Origin: an uncultured Lachnospiraceae bacterium
GTDB taxonomy: Bacteria > Bacillota > Clostridia > Lachnospirales > Lachnospiraceae
NCBI GenBank assembly: GCA_910588535.1
Contig: CAJUOO010000031.1
Location: forward strand, 1 to 34,932
Direction of reading: 5' to 3'
DNA length: 34,932 bases
The translations under genes were made by a program, and so were the position numbers. The notes below the pieces were generated by a model. The model ran no database searches, was not told where the DNA came from, and worked only from the letters and a program-made list of their open reading frames with translations. Within the stretch, counting starts at the first letter, position 1. Every line of letters begins with the position of its first letter. Of this stretch, positions 7,400-13,811 are shown piece after piece.

Positions 7400-8965
7400 T
7401 TATTCCTCCTCACTTATTTCCATATGAATCTGGCTCTGTGCTGCAAGAAAATCAGATCTTCCATCCTGCGCCTCTTGGATTAACTTCACTTCAACCGAAA
7501 GCTCTTTTTGTATCGCCTCTGACACCAAACTCTCGATCTCACTTCTGTTCCTCTCATCCGCCAAATAGCCATGTGCTATCTCATCTGTCGTTGTTATAAT
7601 GAATCGACCTTCGCCACCCTCCCTGTATCTACACTGTCTGAGATATCCCTTGAGAGGATATCTAGCTTGACGAATAATCTCTGGCATTGCCTCCAGCGCT
7701 CTTTTGATATCCGCAGATTGTGCAGGAGGAAGGCTTTCCATCATTTCTTCCTCTGGCCTTTCAAACATGGTCTCCATCTTCACTTCAGAAATATGCTGGT
7801 TTACAAAAACTCCACTTTCCAACATCTTTTCTATATTAGCAACTCTATTTAGCAAAGCCTCCGTATCTCTTTCCATCTCTGGCTTTGTAAGCTTGATCAG
7901 CGCAAGTTCTGTCAACACTCTCTTCTGTGCAGAATACTTAAGCTTTCCGGTAAGCTCAGAGAAAATGCGGATATAGCGCATGAGAACACCGGGCTCCAGC
8001 ATATTGGCCTCCTCCTGCAGAGCCTTCCTGCCCTCCTTCGAAACATCTAAAAGCTCCTCCACATTATCCGCTGCCTGCACTAACAAAAGATTTCTCATAT
8101 ACCATGTAAAATCTACTGTAAATTGCCCAAGATCTCTCCCTGACATAATCAATCCATCAAGTTCCTGAATCACGCCAAGTGTATCCTGTGCGATAATTCG
8201 GCGCAGCAGTTGACTGAATATCTCAGTATCTACTGCTCCCAGCACCTCTAACACCTTATCATAGGTCAGTGTCTGGTTCATATGAAAGGCAAGACATTGG
8301 TCCAAAAGACTGAGCGCATCGCGGTCAGAGCCATCTGCCGCCTTTGCGATATAGCGGAGCGCCTTCTCCTCCGCCTCCACACCCTCCTTTTCAAGAAGCT
8401 CCCTCAGATGTTGTGCGATCGCCTCCAAGGATATTCTCTTAAAATCATACCGCTGGCATCTGGAAAGTATGGTGATCGGTATCTTATGTGCTTCCGTGGT
8501 GGCCAGAATAAAAATGACATATGACGGCGGCTCCTCAAGAGTCTTTAACAGAGCATTAAAGGCTCCTATGGAAAGCATATGAACCTCGTCAATAATATAA
8601 ACCTTATATTTTCCCTCTGTCGGTGAATATTGAACCTCATCGCGAATTTCCCGGATGCTGTCTACGCCATTATTGGACGCCGCGTCGATCTCTATCACAT
8701 TCATGGATGCACCAGAGAGCGCCGCCTTGCACATCGCGCACTCATTGCAAGGATTAGCGCCCCTTTTGTGCTCACAGTTGACCGCCCTCGCAAATATCTT
8801 AGCTATACTTGTCTTACCGGTTCCGTGCGTTCCACAAAATAAATAGGCATGACCGATCCTGTCATTTTCTATCTGATTTTTTAATGTAGTGACGATATGC
8901 TGTTGCTCTTTTATCTCATCAAAAGTACTTGGACGGAACTTGCGATATAATGCGGTGTAGGACAT
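7400..8965 (-). CDS. dnaX: DNA polymerase III subunit gamma/tau
   Basis: This 521-residue clamp-loader ATPase begins with SYTALYRKFRPSTFDEI, the usual DnaX start. Walker A is GTHGTGKT at residues 45-52. The zinc module follows with C64, C73, C76 and C79. Walker B is DEVHML, and TILSRCQRYDFKR holds the SRC motif. The C-terminal third is variable, acidic, and shorter than in long tau proteins. The protein loads the beta clamp on DNA and holds the polymerase. No obvious slippery heptamer for making a short gamma form was searched for exhaustively. A GGAGCAG precedes the ATG. It begins 18 nt after pfkA and leads into ybaB and recR. Confidence 0.98.
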   Translation of the reverse strand: MSYTALYRKFRPSTFDEIKEQQHIVTTLKNQIENDRIGHAYLFCGTHGTGKTSIAKIFARAVNCEHKRGANPCNECAMCKAALSGASMNVIEIDAASNNGVDSIREIRDEVQYSPTEGKYKVYIIDEVHMLSIGAFNALLKTLEEPPSYVIFILATTEAHKIPITILSRCQRYDFKRISLEAIAQHLRELLEKEGVEAEEKALRYIAKAADGSDRDALSLLDQCLAFHMNQTLTYDKVLEVLGAVDTEIFSQLLRRIIAQDTLGVIQELDGLIMSGRDLGQFTVDFTWYMRNLLLVQAADNVEELLDVSKEGRKALQEEANMLEPGVLMRYIRIFSELTGKLKYSAQKRVLTELALIKLTKPEMERDTEALLNRVANIEKMLESGVFVNQHISEVKMETMFERPEEEMMESLPPAQSADIKRALEAMPEIIRQARYPLKGYLRQCRYREGGEGRFIITTTDEIAHGYLADERNRSEIESLVSEAIQKELSVEVKLIQEAQDGRSDFLAAQSQIHMEISEEE

Positions 8966-8983
8966 GTCTTCTGCTCCTTATTC

Positions 8984-10069
8984 TTATCTTGCAATTGGAT
9001 CATCGCCAAAGCAGATGCCGATGGATTTTGCCTCCATAATAATTGGATCATCGGGATTTACGGTCTTAAGCTTGCCGGCAACTTCCTGAAGCGGCACGCT
9101 CACTATCTTATTATTGCGGATTCCTGCCATATTTCCAAATTCTTTTCGCATAATCATGCCCGCAGCAGCCGCGCCCAGTCTGGTGGAAAGTACTCTGTCA
9201 TATGGACATGGCTCACCGCCGCGCTGTGTGTGTCCCGGCACAGTTATGCGCACCTCCTCGCCCGCCATATCCTGAATCGCATGTGCAATCTCATAAGAAA
9301 TACTTGGGAATTTCCAATTCTTTCTTTTTTCTTTAAATTCCTTTTTGCTGAGAGCAGCATCCTCTATAGAGAGTGCTCCCTCCGCCACAGCCAATATTGT
9401 GAAGCGCTTACCCTGTTTCTTTCTCTTGTTGATGGCATCCACCACATACTTAATATCGTATGGAATCTCAGGAATTAAGATAATATCTGCACCGCCCGCT
9501 ATTCCCGCATGAAGGGTAAGCCATCCTGCCTTATGTCCCATAACCTCCACAATAAACACTCTTCCGTGGGAGGCTGCTGTCGTATGGATGCAGTCAATCG
9601 CATTGGTTGCAATATTAACAGCACTCTGGAAGCCAAACGTCATATCTGTCCCCCACAAATCATTGTCGATCGTCTTGGGAAGCGTTACCACATTAAGCCC
9701 TTCCTCCCTGAGCAGATTCGCCGTCTTGTGACTGCCGTTCCCTCCCAACATAACAAGACAATCCAGCTTCAGTCTCTTATAGGTTCCCTTCATTAACTGA
9801 ACCTTATCATTGCCATCTGGGTCTGGTTGTCTCATCAGCTTAAACGGCTGCCTAGAGGTCCCCAGAATCGTTCCGCCCTCTGTCAAAATGCCAGAAAAAT
9901 TCCCCGGTGACATCTTCTCATATTCCCCGTACATCAGACCCTTATAGCCCTCCAAAAAGCCGAAGATAGTAACATCCTCCACATTTTGATAAAGAGTCTT
10001 TGCCACGCCGCGCATCGTCGCATTCAGGCTCTGGCAGTCACCGCCGCTTGTCAACATTCCAATTCTCAT
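8984..10069 (-). CDS. pfkA: 6-phosphofructokinase
   Basis: The protein of about 361 residues begins MRIGMLTSGGDC, the classical PFK start; a GTG at 10078 would add three residues but lacks suitable spacing. The family motifs are GGNGSHKTAN at residues 109-118, PKTIDND at 131-137 and the MGHKAGWL region. It phosphorylates fructose 6-phosphate in glycolysis. Two positions decide the phosphoryl donor. The Gly after N111 points to ATP, while Lys132 (Gly in classical ATP enzymes) is seen in PPi enzymes and in mixed group III proteins. Asn111 replaces the usual Asp of GGDGS. The donor is therefore uncertain. The gene has its own promoter and sits between the SRP RNA and dnaX. Confidence 0.95.
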   Translation of the reverse strand: MRIGMLTSGGDCQSLNATMRGVAKTLYQNVEDVTIFGFLEGYKGLMYGEYEKMSPGNFSGILTEGGTILGTSRQPFKLMRQPDPDGNDKVQLMKGTYKRLKLDCLVMLGGNGSHKTANLLREEGLNVVTLPKTIDNDLWGTDMTFGFQSAVNIATNAIDCIHTTAASHGRVFIVEVMGHKAGWLTLHAGIAGGADIILIPEIPYDIKYVVDAINKRKKQGKRFTILAVAEGALSIEDAALSKKEFKEKRKNWKFPSISYEIAHAIQDMAGEEVRITVPGHTQRGGEPCPYDRVLSTRLGAAAAGMIMRKEFGNMAGIRNNKIVSVPLQEVAGKLKTVNPDDPIIMEAKSIGICFGDDPIAR

Positions 10070-10122
10070 ACATATCACATCCCATCTTTTAAAGTAAATA
10101 TATTAATAAGTAGCTATTTTTT

Positions 10123-10151
10123 ATAATAGCATGATTTTTCCATAACCTCAA
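10123..10151 (-). promoter_or_regulatory. pfkA promoter
   Basis: On the minus strand TTGAGG (10146-10151) and TATTAT (10123-10128) are 17 nt apart. They lie just after the T-run that ends the SRP RNA and about 50 nt before pfkA, so pfkA and the genes behind it have a dedicated start. Confidence 0.65.
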
Positions 10152-10161
10152 GTATACAGAC

Positions 10162-10195
10162 AAAAAAAGAACGTCCAGATATCAATTATCATCTG
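10162..10195 (-). terminator. SRP RNA terminator
   Basis: In the minus direction CAGAT (10191-10195) pairs with ATCTG (10176-10180) around an AT-rich loop with further weak pairing. It is followed a few bases later by an uninterrupted run of seven T. The stem is modest, but its place right after the SRP RNA supports the call. Confidence 0.6.
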
Positions 10196-10471
10196 TCCAT
10201 TCTCCTCTTTCTGTGCGTCCGGTTTTGAATCTCCCTCACAGACGTTACCTCTACAGTTGACTCAATTCAGGCACCCTCACGGCACATGGGAGGTTCTGCT
10301 TAGTGCTGCTTCATTCCTGACCTGACACGGTTCACAGATTCCCATTGCGCAAGACCCAAACATCAACATCACTTATAGAGGGCAGCTCTACAAGAAAAGA
10401 TCCGGGACCGGACATCACCCCTACTAGAGCGGATTGTAGGTACAGGGCACCGCTAACTCCCCGGCTGCACG
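10196..10471 (-). ncRNA. ffs: Signal recognition particle RNA, large bacterial type
   Basis: The minus strand starts GTGCAGCCGGGGAGTTAGC and GTGCCCTGTACC, the Alu-domain pattern of Bacillus/Clostridium large SRP RNA. It carries the domain IV apex GTCAGGTCAGGAATGAAGC followed by AGCACTAAGCAGAACC. The GGAA loop is kept, but it is closed by A-U (AGGAAU) instead of the common C-G. The AGG/AGCA internal loop that binds Ffh is present. Length of about 275 nt fits the large type. SRP RNA with Ffh targets membrane and secreted proteins co-translationally. The 5' end is set by the promoter; the 3' end is approximate. The tadA / SRP RNA / dnaX order matches Bacillus subtilis except for the inserted pfkA. 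Confidence 0.95.
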
Positions 10472-10477
10472 GAGTTT

Positions 10478-10506
10478 AGTATACTCTGTTTTTTTCCATT
10501 TGTCAA
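10478..10506 (-). promoter_or_regulatory. Strong promoter of the SRP RNA
   Basis: On the minus strand consensus TTGACA (10501-10506) and TATACT (10478-10483) are exactly 17 nt apart. The -35 begins two bases after the tadA stop codon. Initiation is expected near 10471, which agrees with the conserved 5' end of the RNA. Confidence 0.9.
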
Positions 10507-10507
10507 G

Positions 10508-10984
10508 TTACAAGTGCTTCTCCATCTTAACCTTCTCCCTAAGTTCCTTAAAAAAATCTTTCAGAATTATGCTACATTCCTCCTCCAATATCCCTGTTTC
10601 ATATTCTACCTGATGATTGAAGCCTTCCACTTGAAGCAAATTCAACACTGAACCGGCACAGCCGGCTTTGGGGTTCATGCATCCAATATAGACCTTTCGC
10701 ATGCGCGCCTGAACAATCGCGCCTGAACACATCTGACAAGGCTCTAATGTGACATACATATCACAGTCCTCCAACCGCCAATCGCCCATCACACGACTCG
10801 CCTTCTTGATGGCATTCAATTCTGCGTGAGACAATGTGTTCTTATCAGTAGTCCTGCGGTTGTATCCCCTTCCAATAATATTTCCCTGATATACTATCAC
10901 GCACCCAATGGGCACTTCACCGATCTTTCTCGCTCTCTTTGCCTGCTTTAAGGCCTCTTTCATGTAAATTTCTTGTTCTGTCAT
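10508..10984 (-). CDS. tadA: tRNA-specific adenosine deaminase TadA
   Basis: The 158-residue protein has the cytidine-deaminase-fold zinc site: HAE at residues 53-55 (His ligand and catalytic Glu) and PCQMC at 82-86. GEVPIGCVIV and GYNRR are also typical of TadA. It converts A34 to inosine in tRNA-Arg(ACG). The upstream GTG at 10996 would add four residues but has no spaced ribosome site, whereas GAGGGTG is well placed for the ATG at 10984. Adjacent to the SRP RNA as in other Firmicutes; the stop codon almost touches the SRP promoter. Confidence 0.96.
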   Translation of the reverse strand: MTEQEIYMKEALKQAKRARKIGEVPIGCVIVYQGNIIGRGYNRRTTDKNTLSHAELNAIKKASRVMGDWRLEDCDMYVTLEPCQMCSGAIVQARMRKVYIGCMNPKAGCAGSVLNLLQVEGFNHQVEYETGILEEECSIILKDFFKELREKVKMEKHL

Positions 10985-11016
10985 AGTTGTTTTCACCCTC
11001 TGCTTCTGTTATACTT

Positions 11017-11045
11017 AGCATAACACCACAGACCGGTAAATACAA
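11017..11045 (-). promoter_or_regulatory. tadA promoter
   Basis: On the minus strand TTGTAT (11040-11045) and TATGCT (11017-11022) have a 17-nt spacer, about 33 nt upstream of the ATG. Moderate matches, so this is tentative. Confidence 0.5.
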
Positions 11046-11116
11046 GTATTTCACTCAATGTTTCTATTCGTGCGGCATCCAACTATGGATAAAAGCCGTG
11101 CAGAAATGAGAAATCG

Positions 11117-11245
11117 ATTGAAAAATCATGCTGGTGCACTAATTTTTCAATCGGCAATTTGAGTCAGAGTCTCAAATATGCCTTGATCGCAATCGGAAAG
11201 TTTAGATTTCCGACATGTGTCATCGCAGCAAACTGCTCTGGCATG
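11117..11245 (+). repeat. Family B structured repeat, copy 2
   Basis: It aligns with 4058-4187 over its full length. The leading stem GATTGAAAAAT/ATTTTTCAATC is a perfect 11 bp when one base before the boundary is included. Inner stem TCGGAAA/TTTCCGA and enclosing stem GTCAGAG/CTCTGGC are kept. The repeat ends at the GG that begins the ribosome binding site of the acetyltransferase gene, so in this copy it is the 5' leader of a message. Confidence 0.8.
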
Positions 11246-11255
11246 GAGGATTAGT

Positions 11256-11795
11256 ATGAACCTTACCTATGAAACGGATCGCCTGCTTCTTCGGCTTCTG
11301 AATGAAAATAATTCTGCGCAGGTCCTTTCTTTCCTATCGCGCAACCGAGAATATTTTGACAGATATGAGCTGGAAAAATCGGAACAATACTATACAGAGG
11401 CATTTCAGAAAAATCTCCTTCACGAAGAATTTCACCAAGCACTGAAGGGGAACCGACTACGGCTCTATTTTTTCAGAAAGCATGTCCCCCAGCGTATTAT
11501 TGGCACGGTATCCTTTGGAAATTTGCGCCACTCCTTTCATTCCTGTCAGATAGGATACAAGTTAGACCCTCTCTTCCAACATCAGGGCTATGCGGCGGAG
11601 GCCATCTGCACCGCCATCACGATCGCAGCAGCAGAATGTAGCCTCCACCGGATAGAAGCCTACGTGCTTCCCTCCAACCAACCGTCCATCCGACTTCTCC
11701 ACCGTCTTGGCTTTGAGCTTGAGGGAACTGCCAGAGATTATGCTATGATCCACGGAATTTGGCAGGATCATCTGCAATATTCCCTGTTAGTCTAA
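11256..11795 (+). CDS. GNAT family N-acetyltransferase, RimJ/RimL-like
   Basis: The 179-residue protein begins with YETDRLLLRLL, the usual start of the RimJ/RimL branch (Acetyltransf_3). The acetyl-CoA binding region is present as HQGYAAEAICTAITIA, and PSIRLLHRLGFELEGTARDY is the conserved C-terminal strand-helix-strand. Members acetylate protein N-termini, amino sugars or drugs; the substrate here is unknown. A GTG at 11217 lies inside the family B repeat and would add 13 unlikely residues. GGAGG at 11245-11249, six nt before the ATG at 11256, decides the start. It converges on the DUF6128-like gene with a two-base gap between stop codons. Confidence 0.93.
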   Translation: MNLTYETDRLLLRLLNENNSAQVLSFLSRNREYFDRYELEKSEQYYTEAFQKNLLHEEFHQALKGNRLRLYFFRKHVPQRIIGTVSFGNLRHSFHSCQIGYKLDPLFQHQGYAAEAICTAITIAAAECSLHRIEAYVLPSNQPSIRLLHRLGFELEGTARDYAMIHGIWQDHLQYSLLV

Positions 11796-11797
11796 TA

Positions 11798-13150
11798 TTA
11801 CATTCGAAGCCATTGATACCAATAGCCAAAATGTCCTGTCAGAGGCTTATAATCCTTTACTGGTTTAAAATGATCAAATCCAAACATTGCCGCCATAAAC
11901 CGTTCATTGTTATGATACATGCCCGGCACTCCGATCATATATTGATGCTCGCCCAATTTGGCGAGTATCAGATAACGAAAATTATAATAACCATGAAGCA
12001 GAAAGCTGTTATTGGCAAGTCCCCAATTTTCTCTTGGCAGGTATTCTAGATCCTTCAGATCTATCTTAAGGCAACAGATATCTGGTTCATCTTCAAAAGC
12101 GACAACCTTAGGAAAGATATTTTCCAGTCTGTCCCAAAGCCCACTATATGTTCTCTGATCGACATTATTATGCACAGTATCTGACTGCGAGAGAGATTGT
12201 GGCTCCGTCTTTGGTCGCATCGGTTGCTTTTTCTGCACTTTTCTCTGAAATTCTGGCATAGGCTGAGCTGCGGGCTGTTCTTCTGGCACAACTCTCTGAA
12301 ACTCTGGCATAGTGCGATTCACTGGTTTCTCCTGTGACACCATACGCTGAAGTTCTGGCACAGGATGTATGACCGGCTGTTCCTCTGGCACGACTCTCTG
12401 AGGCTCTGATATAGGATGTACAGTTGGTTGTTCCTCTGGCATACTTTGAGGCTCTTTTGCAGGCTGAATGACCGGTTGTTCCTCTGGCTCCTCTTTCTGA
12501 GGCTCCACCACTGGCTGAATGACCGGCTGTTCCTCTGGCTGAATCACCGGCTGTTCTTCTGGCATCTCAACAGGCTGCACCTCCGGCCCAGACTCTGTTA
12601 TCATATCCCTGTCAGCACTTAAGCGCGCCAGCTCCTCCTCCACCGCTTCCATCACTGGCATAAGCTCTGCGACGGCAAGCCCTTCCCTCTCTGCTGTCAA
12701 CGCAAGTTCTGCCTCCAGTTCATTCCCTCTTTCCTCCTGCCGCTCCTCCTGATTCACTGGAATAAAGCTCTCCGGCGTCACAGCATGATCATCCCAGCCC
12801 GAAGCATAGATCCGCGCCTCCTCACCCTTGTGCCGCAAAAGAACTCCATTCATCTCCTCCAATGGCAGACCTGATCCACCTATATTATCTGCCGATGTAA
12901 CAGCCTTAAATTCTCCATTTCCGTTCTTTATCGTAAAGCTGCCCATCCATGTACCAAGAAGCATTTCCTCCTCCCGGTGGAACAGATATGCCTCCAGCTC
13001 CTTTCCACTTGCCGCAAATGCTCCTTTTATATTAACGTGAATCCGACATTCGCCATTTCGGACCTCCATCTTGGCAAAGCCTACATTTTTACTCTTAATT
13101 CCTCTGTCATAAGCATAAATATATGATACAAACCTCCTATATTCTGCCAA
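11798..13150 (-). CDS. DUF6128-like protein with Pro/Glu repeat linker
   Basis: About 450 residues. The N-terminal domain (AEYRRFVSYIYAYDRGIKSKNVGFAK, given here in parts) and the C-terminal domain (YLPRENWGLANNSFLLHGYY, YMIGVPGMYHNNERFMAAMF) match my recollection of Lachnospiraceae DUF6128 proteins, whose function is unknown. Between them, about residues 185-340 are a low-complexity linker with repeated EEQPVIQP-like units and PEFQR/PELQR blocks. There is no signal peptide or membrane segment, so it is probably cytoplasmic. TTG at 13150 is chosen as start because GGGAG at 13159-13163 is eight nt upstream and homologues begin near this YRRFV motif. An upstream TTG at 13189 would add 13 residues. 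The linker repeats make length variation between strains likely. Confidence 0.8.
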   Translation of the reverse strand: MAEYRRFVSYIYAYDRGIKSKNVGFAKMEVRNGECRIHVNIKGAFAASGKELEAYLFHREEEMLLGTWMGSFTIKNGNGEFKAVTSADNIGGSGLPLEEMNGVLLRHKGEEARIYASGWDDHAVTPESFIPVNQEERQEERGNELEAELALTAEREGLAVAELMPVMEAVEEELARLSADRDMITESGPEVQPVEMPEEQPVIQPEEQPVIQPVVEPQKEEPEEQPVIQPAKEPQSMPEEQPTVHPISEPQRVVPEEQPVIHPVPELQRMVSQEKPVNRTMPEFQRVVPEEQPAAQPMPEFQRKVQKKQPMRPKTEPQSLSQSDTVHNNVDQRTYSGLWDRLENIFPKVVAFEDEPDICCLKIDLKDLEYLPRENWGLANNSFLLHGYYNFRYLILAKLGEHQYMIGVPGMYHNNERFMAAMFGFDHFKPVKDYKPLTGHFGYWYQWLRM

Positions 13151-13195
13151 AGCCTTCACTCCCTTTTTGACTATTCTATGCGAGGCCAAAAGACT

Positions 13196-13250
13196 TTATG
13201 CCATAATCTTTTGGTTGTAGAAATTATGCCAGTATATTATAATGGCATTA
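13196..13250. promoter_or_regulatory. Three related palindromes, candidate operator
   Basis: TTATGCCATAA (13196-13206) and TAATGGCATTA (13240-13250) are both 5-1-5 palindromes. TTATGCCAGTA (13224-13234) is a half-conserved third site. Centres are 28 and 16 nt apart. They surround the promoter between the divergent DUF6128-like and DUF308 genes, so one protein could control both. The regulator is unknown. Confidence 0.5.
13215..13243 (+). promoter_or_regulatory. Promoter of the DUF308 gene and recQ
   Basis: TTGTAG (13215-13220) and consensus TATAAT (13238-13243) are 17 nt apart, about 30 nt before the DUF308 start. The third palindrome of the operator cluster overlaps the -10. Confidence 0.7.
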
Positions 13251-13274
13251 ACTTTTTAAAGGAGGAGATGTTCT

Positions 13275-13811
13275 ATGAAAACATTAAAAGAAAATACTGG
13301 TGGCATCGTGATGTGCTTATTTGAGATTTTGGTAGGAATCCTTTTGCTTATCAATCCAGTTAGCTTCACATCAGGCATTATCATTGGTCTTGGTATTATT
13401 CTGCTCGCTCTGGGTGTTGTGGGAGTTTTTGCATACTTTAGGCTTGACCCTGTTGAGGCATCTCGAAGACAAACATTGACAAAAGGGCTTATTACAATGG
13501 TGGCAGGATTATTCTGTATTTTTCAGACACACTGGTTTATTGCAACGTTCCCGCTGCTGACCATATTATATGGAGTGATCATTCTTCTGACAGGTATTGC
13601 TAAAATCCAGTGGTCCATAGATATGTTGCGCATGAAGAAACCTAATTGGTATCTTGCCGCAATCGCCTCAGCACTCTCTATATTACTGGCAATTATAATT
13701 CTGCTGAATCCATTTTCCTCCACAATATTCCTGTGGAGATTTGTAGCTATCACGCTAATTCTTGGATCTATACTCGATATTCTTGCCTTGATCTTCAGCA
13801 GGAAAATATAA
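13275..13811 (+). CDS. HdeD/DUF308 family membrane protein
   Basis: The 178-residue protein has six hydrophobic segments in three hairpin-like pairs. Motifs such as EILVGILLLINPVSFTSGI and LLAIIILLNPFSSTIFLW are typical of the DUF308 repeat (HdeD-like). HdeD in E. coli is linked to acid resistance, but most DUF308 proteins have no proven role. AAGGAGGAGA lies upstream of the ATG at a normal distance. The stop codon TAA shares its last A with the ATG of recQ (TAATG), so the two genes are translationally coupled, an unusual partnership. Confidence 0.88.
   Translation: MKTLKENTGGIVMCLFEILVGILLLINPVSFTSGIIIGLGIILLALGVVGVFAYFRLDPVEASRRQTLTKGLITMVAGLFCIFQTHWFIATFPLLTILYGVIILLTGIAKIQWSIDMLRMKKPNWYLAAIASALSILLAIIILLNPFSSTIFLWRFVAITLILGSILDILALIFSRKI

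Noticed and set aside
12280..12600. Regularly spaced repeats that might suggest CRISPR
   Set aside because: These are in-frame Pro/Glu codon repeats within one gene. Unit spacing varies, and there are no unique spacers or cas genes.
12416..12622. Open frame opposite the DUF6128 linker
   Set aside because: It is the antisense reading of the Pro/Glu repeat codons and has no ribosome site.
13646..13810. Longer RecQ start with 55 extra residues
   Set aside because: The extra part is DUF308 sequence in another frame. The ATG in TAATG gives the normal RecQ N-terminus.
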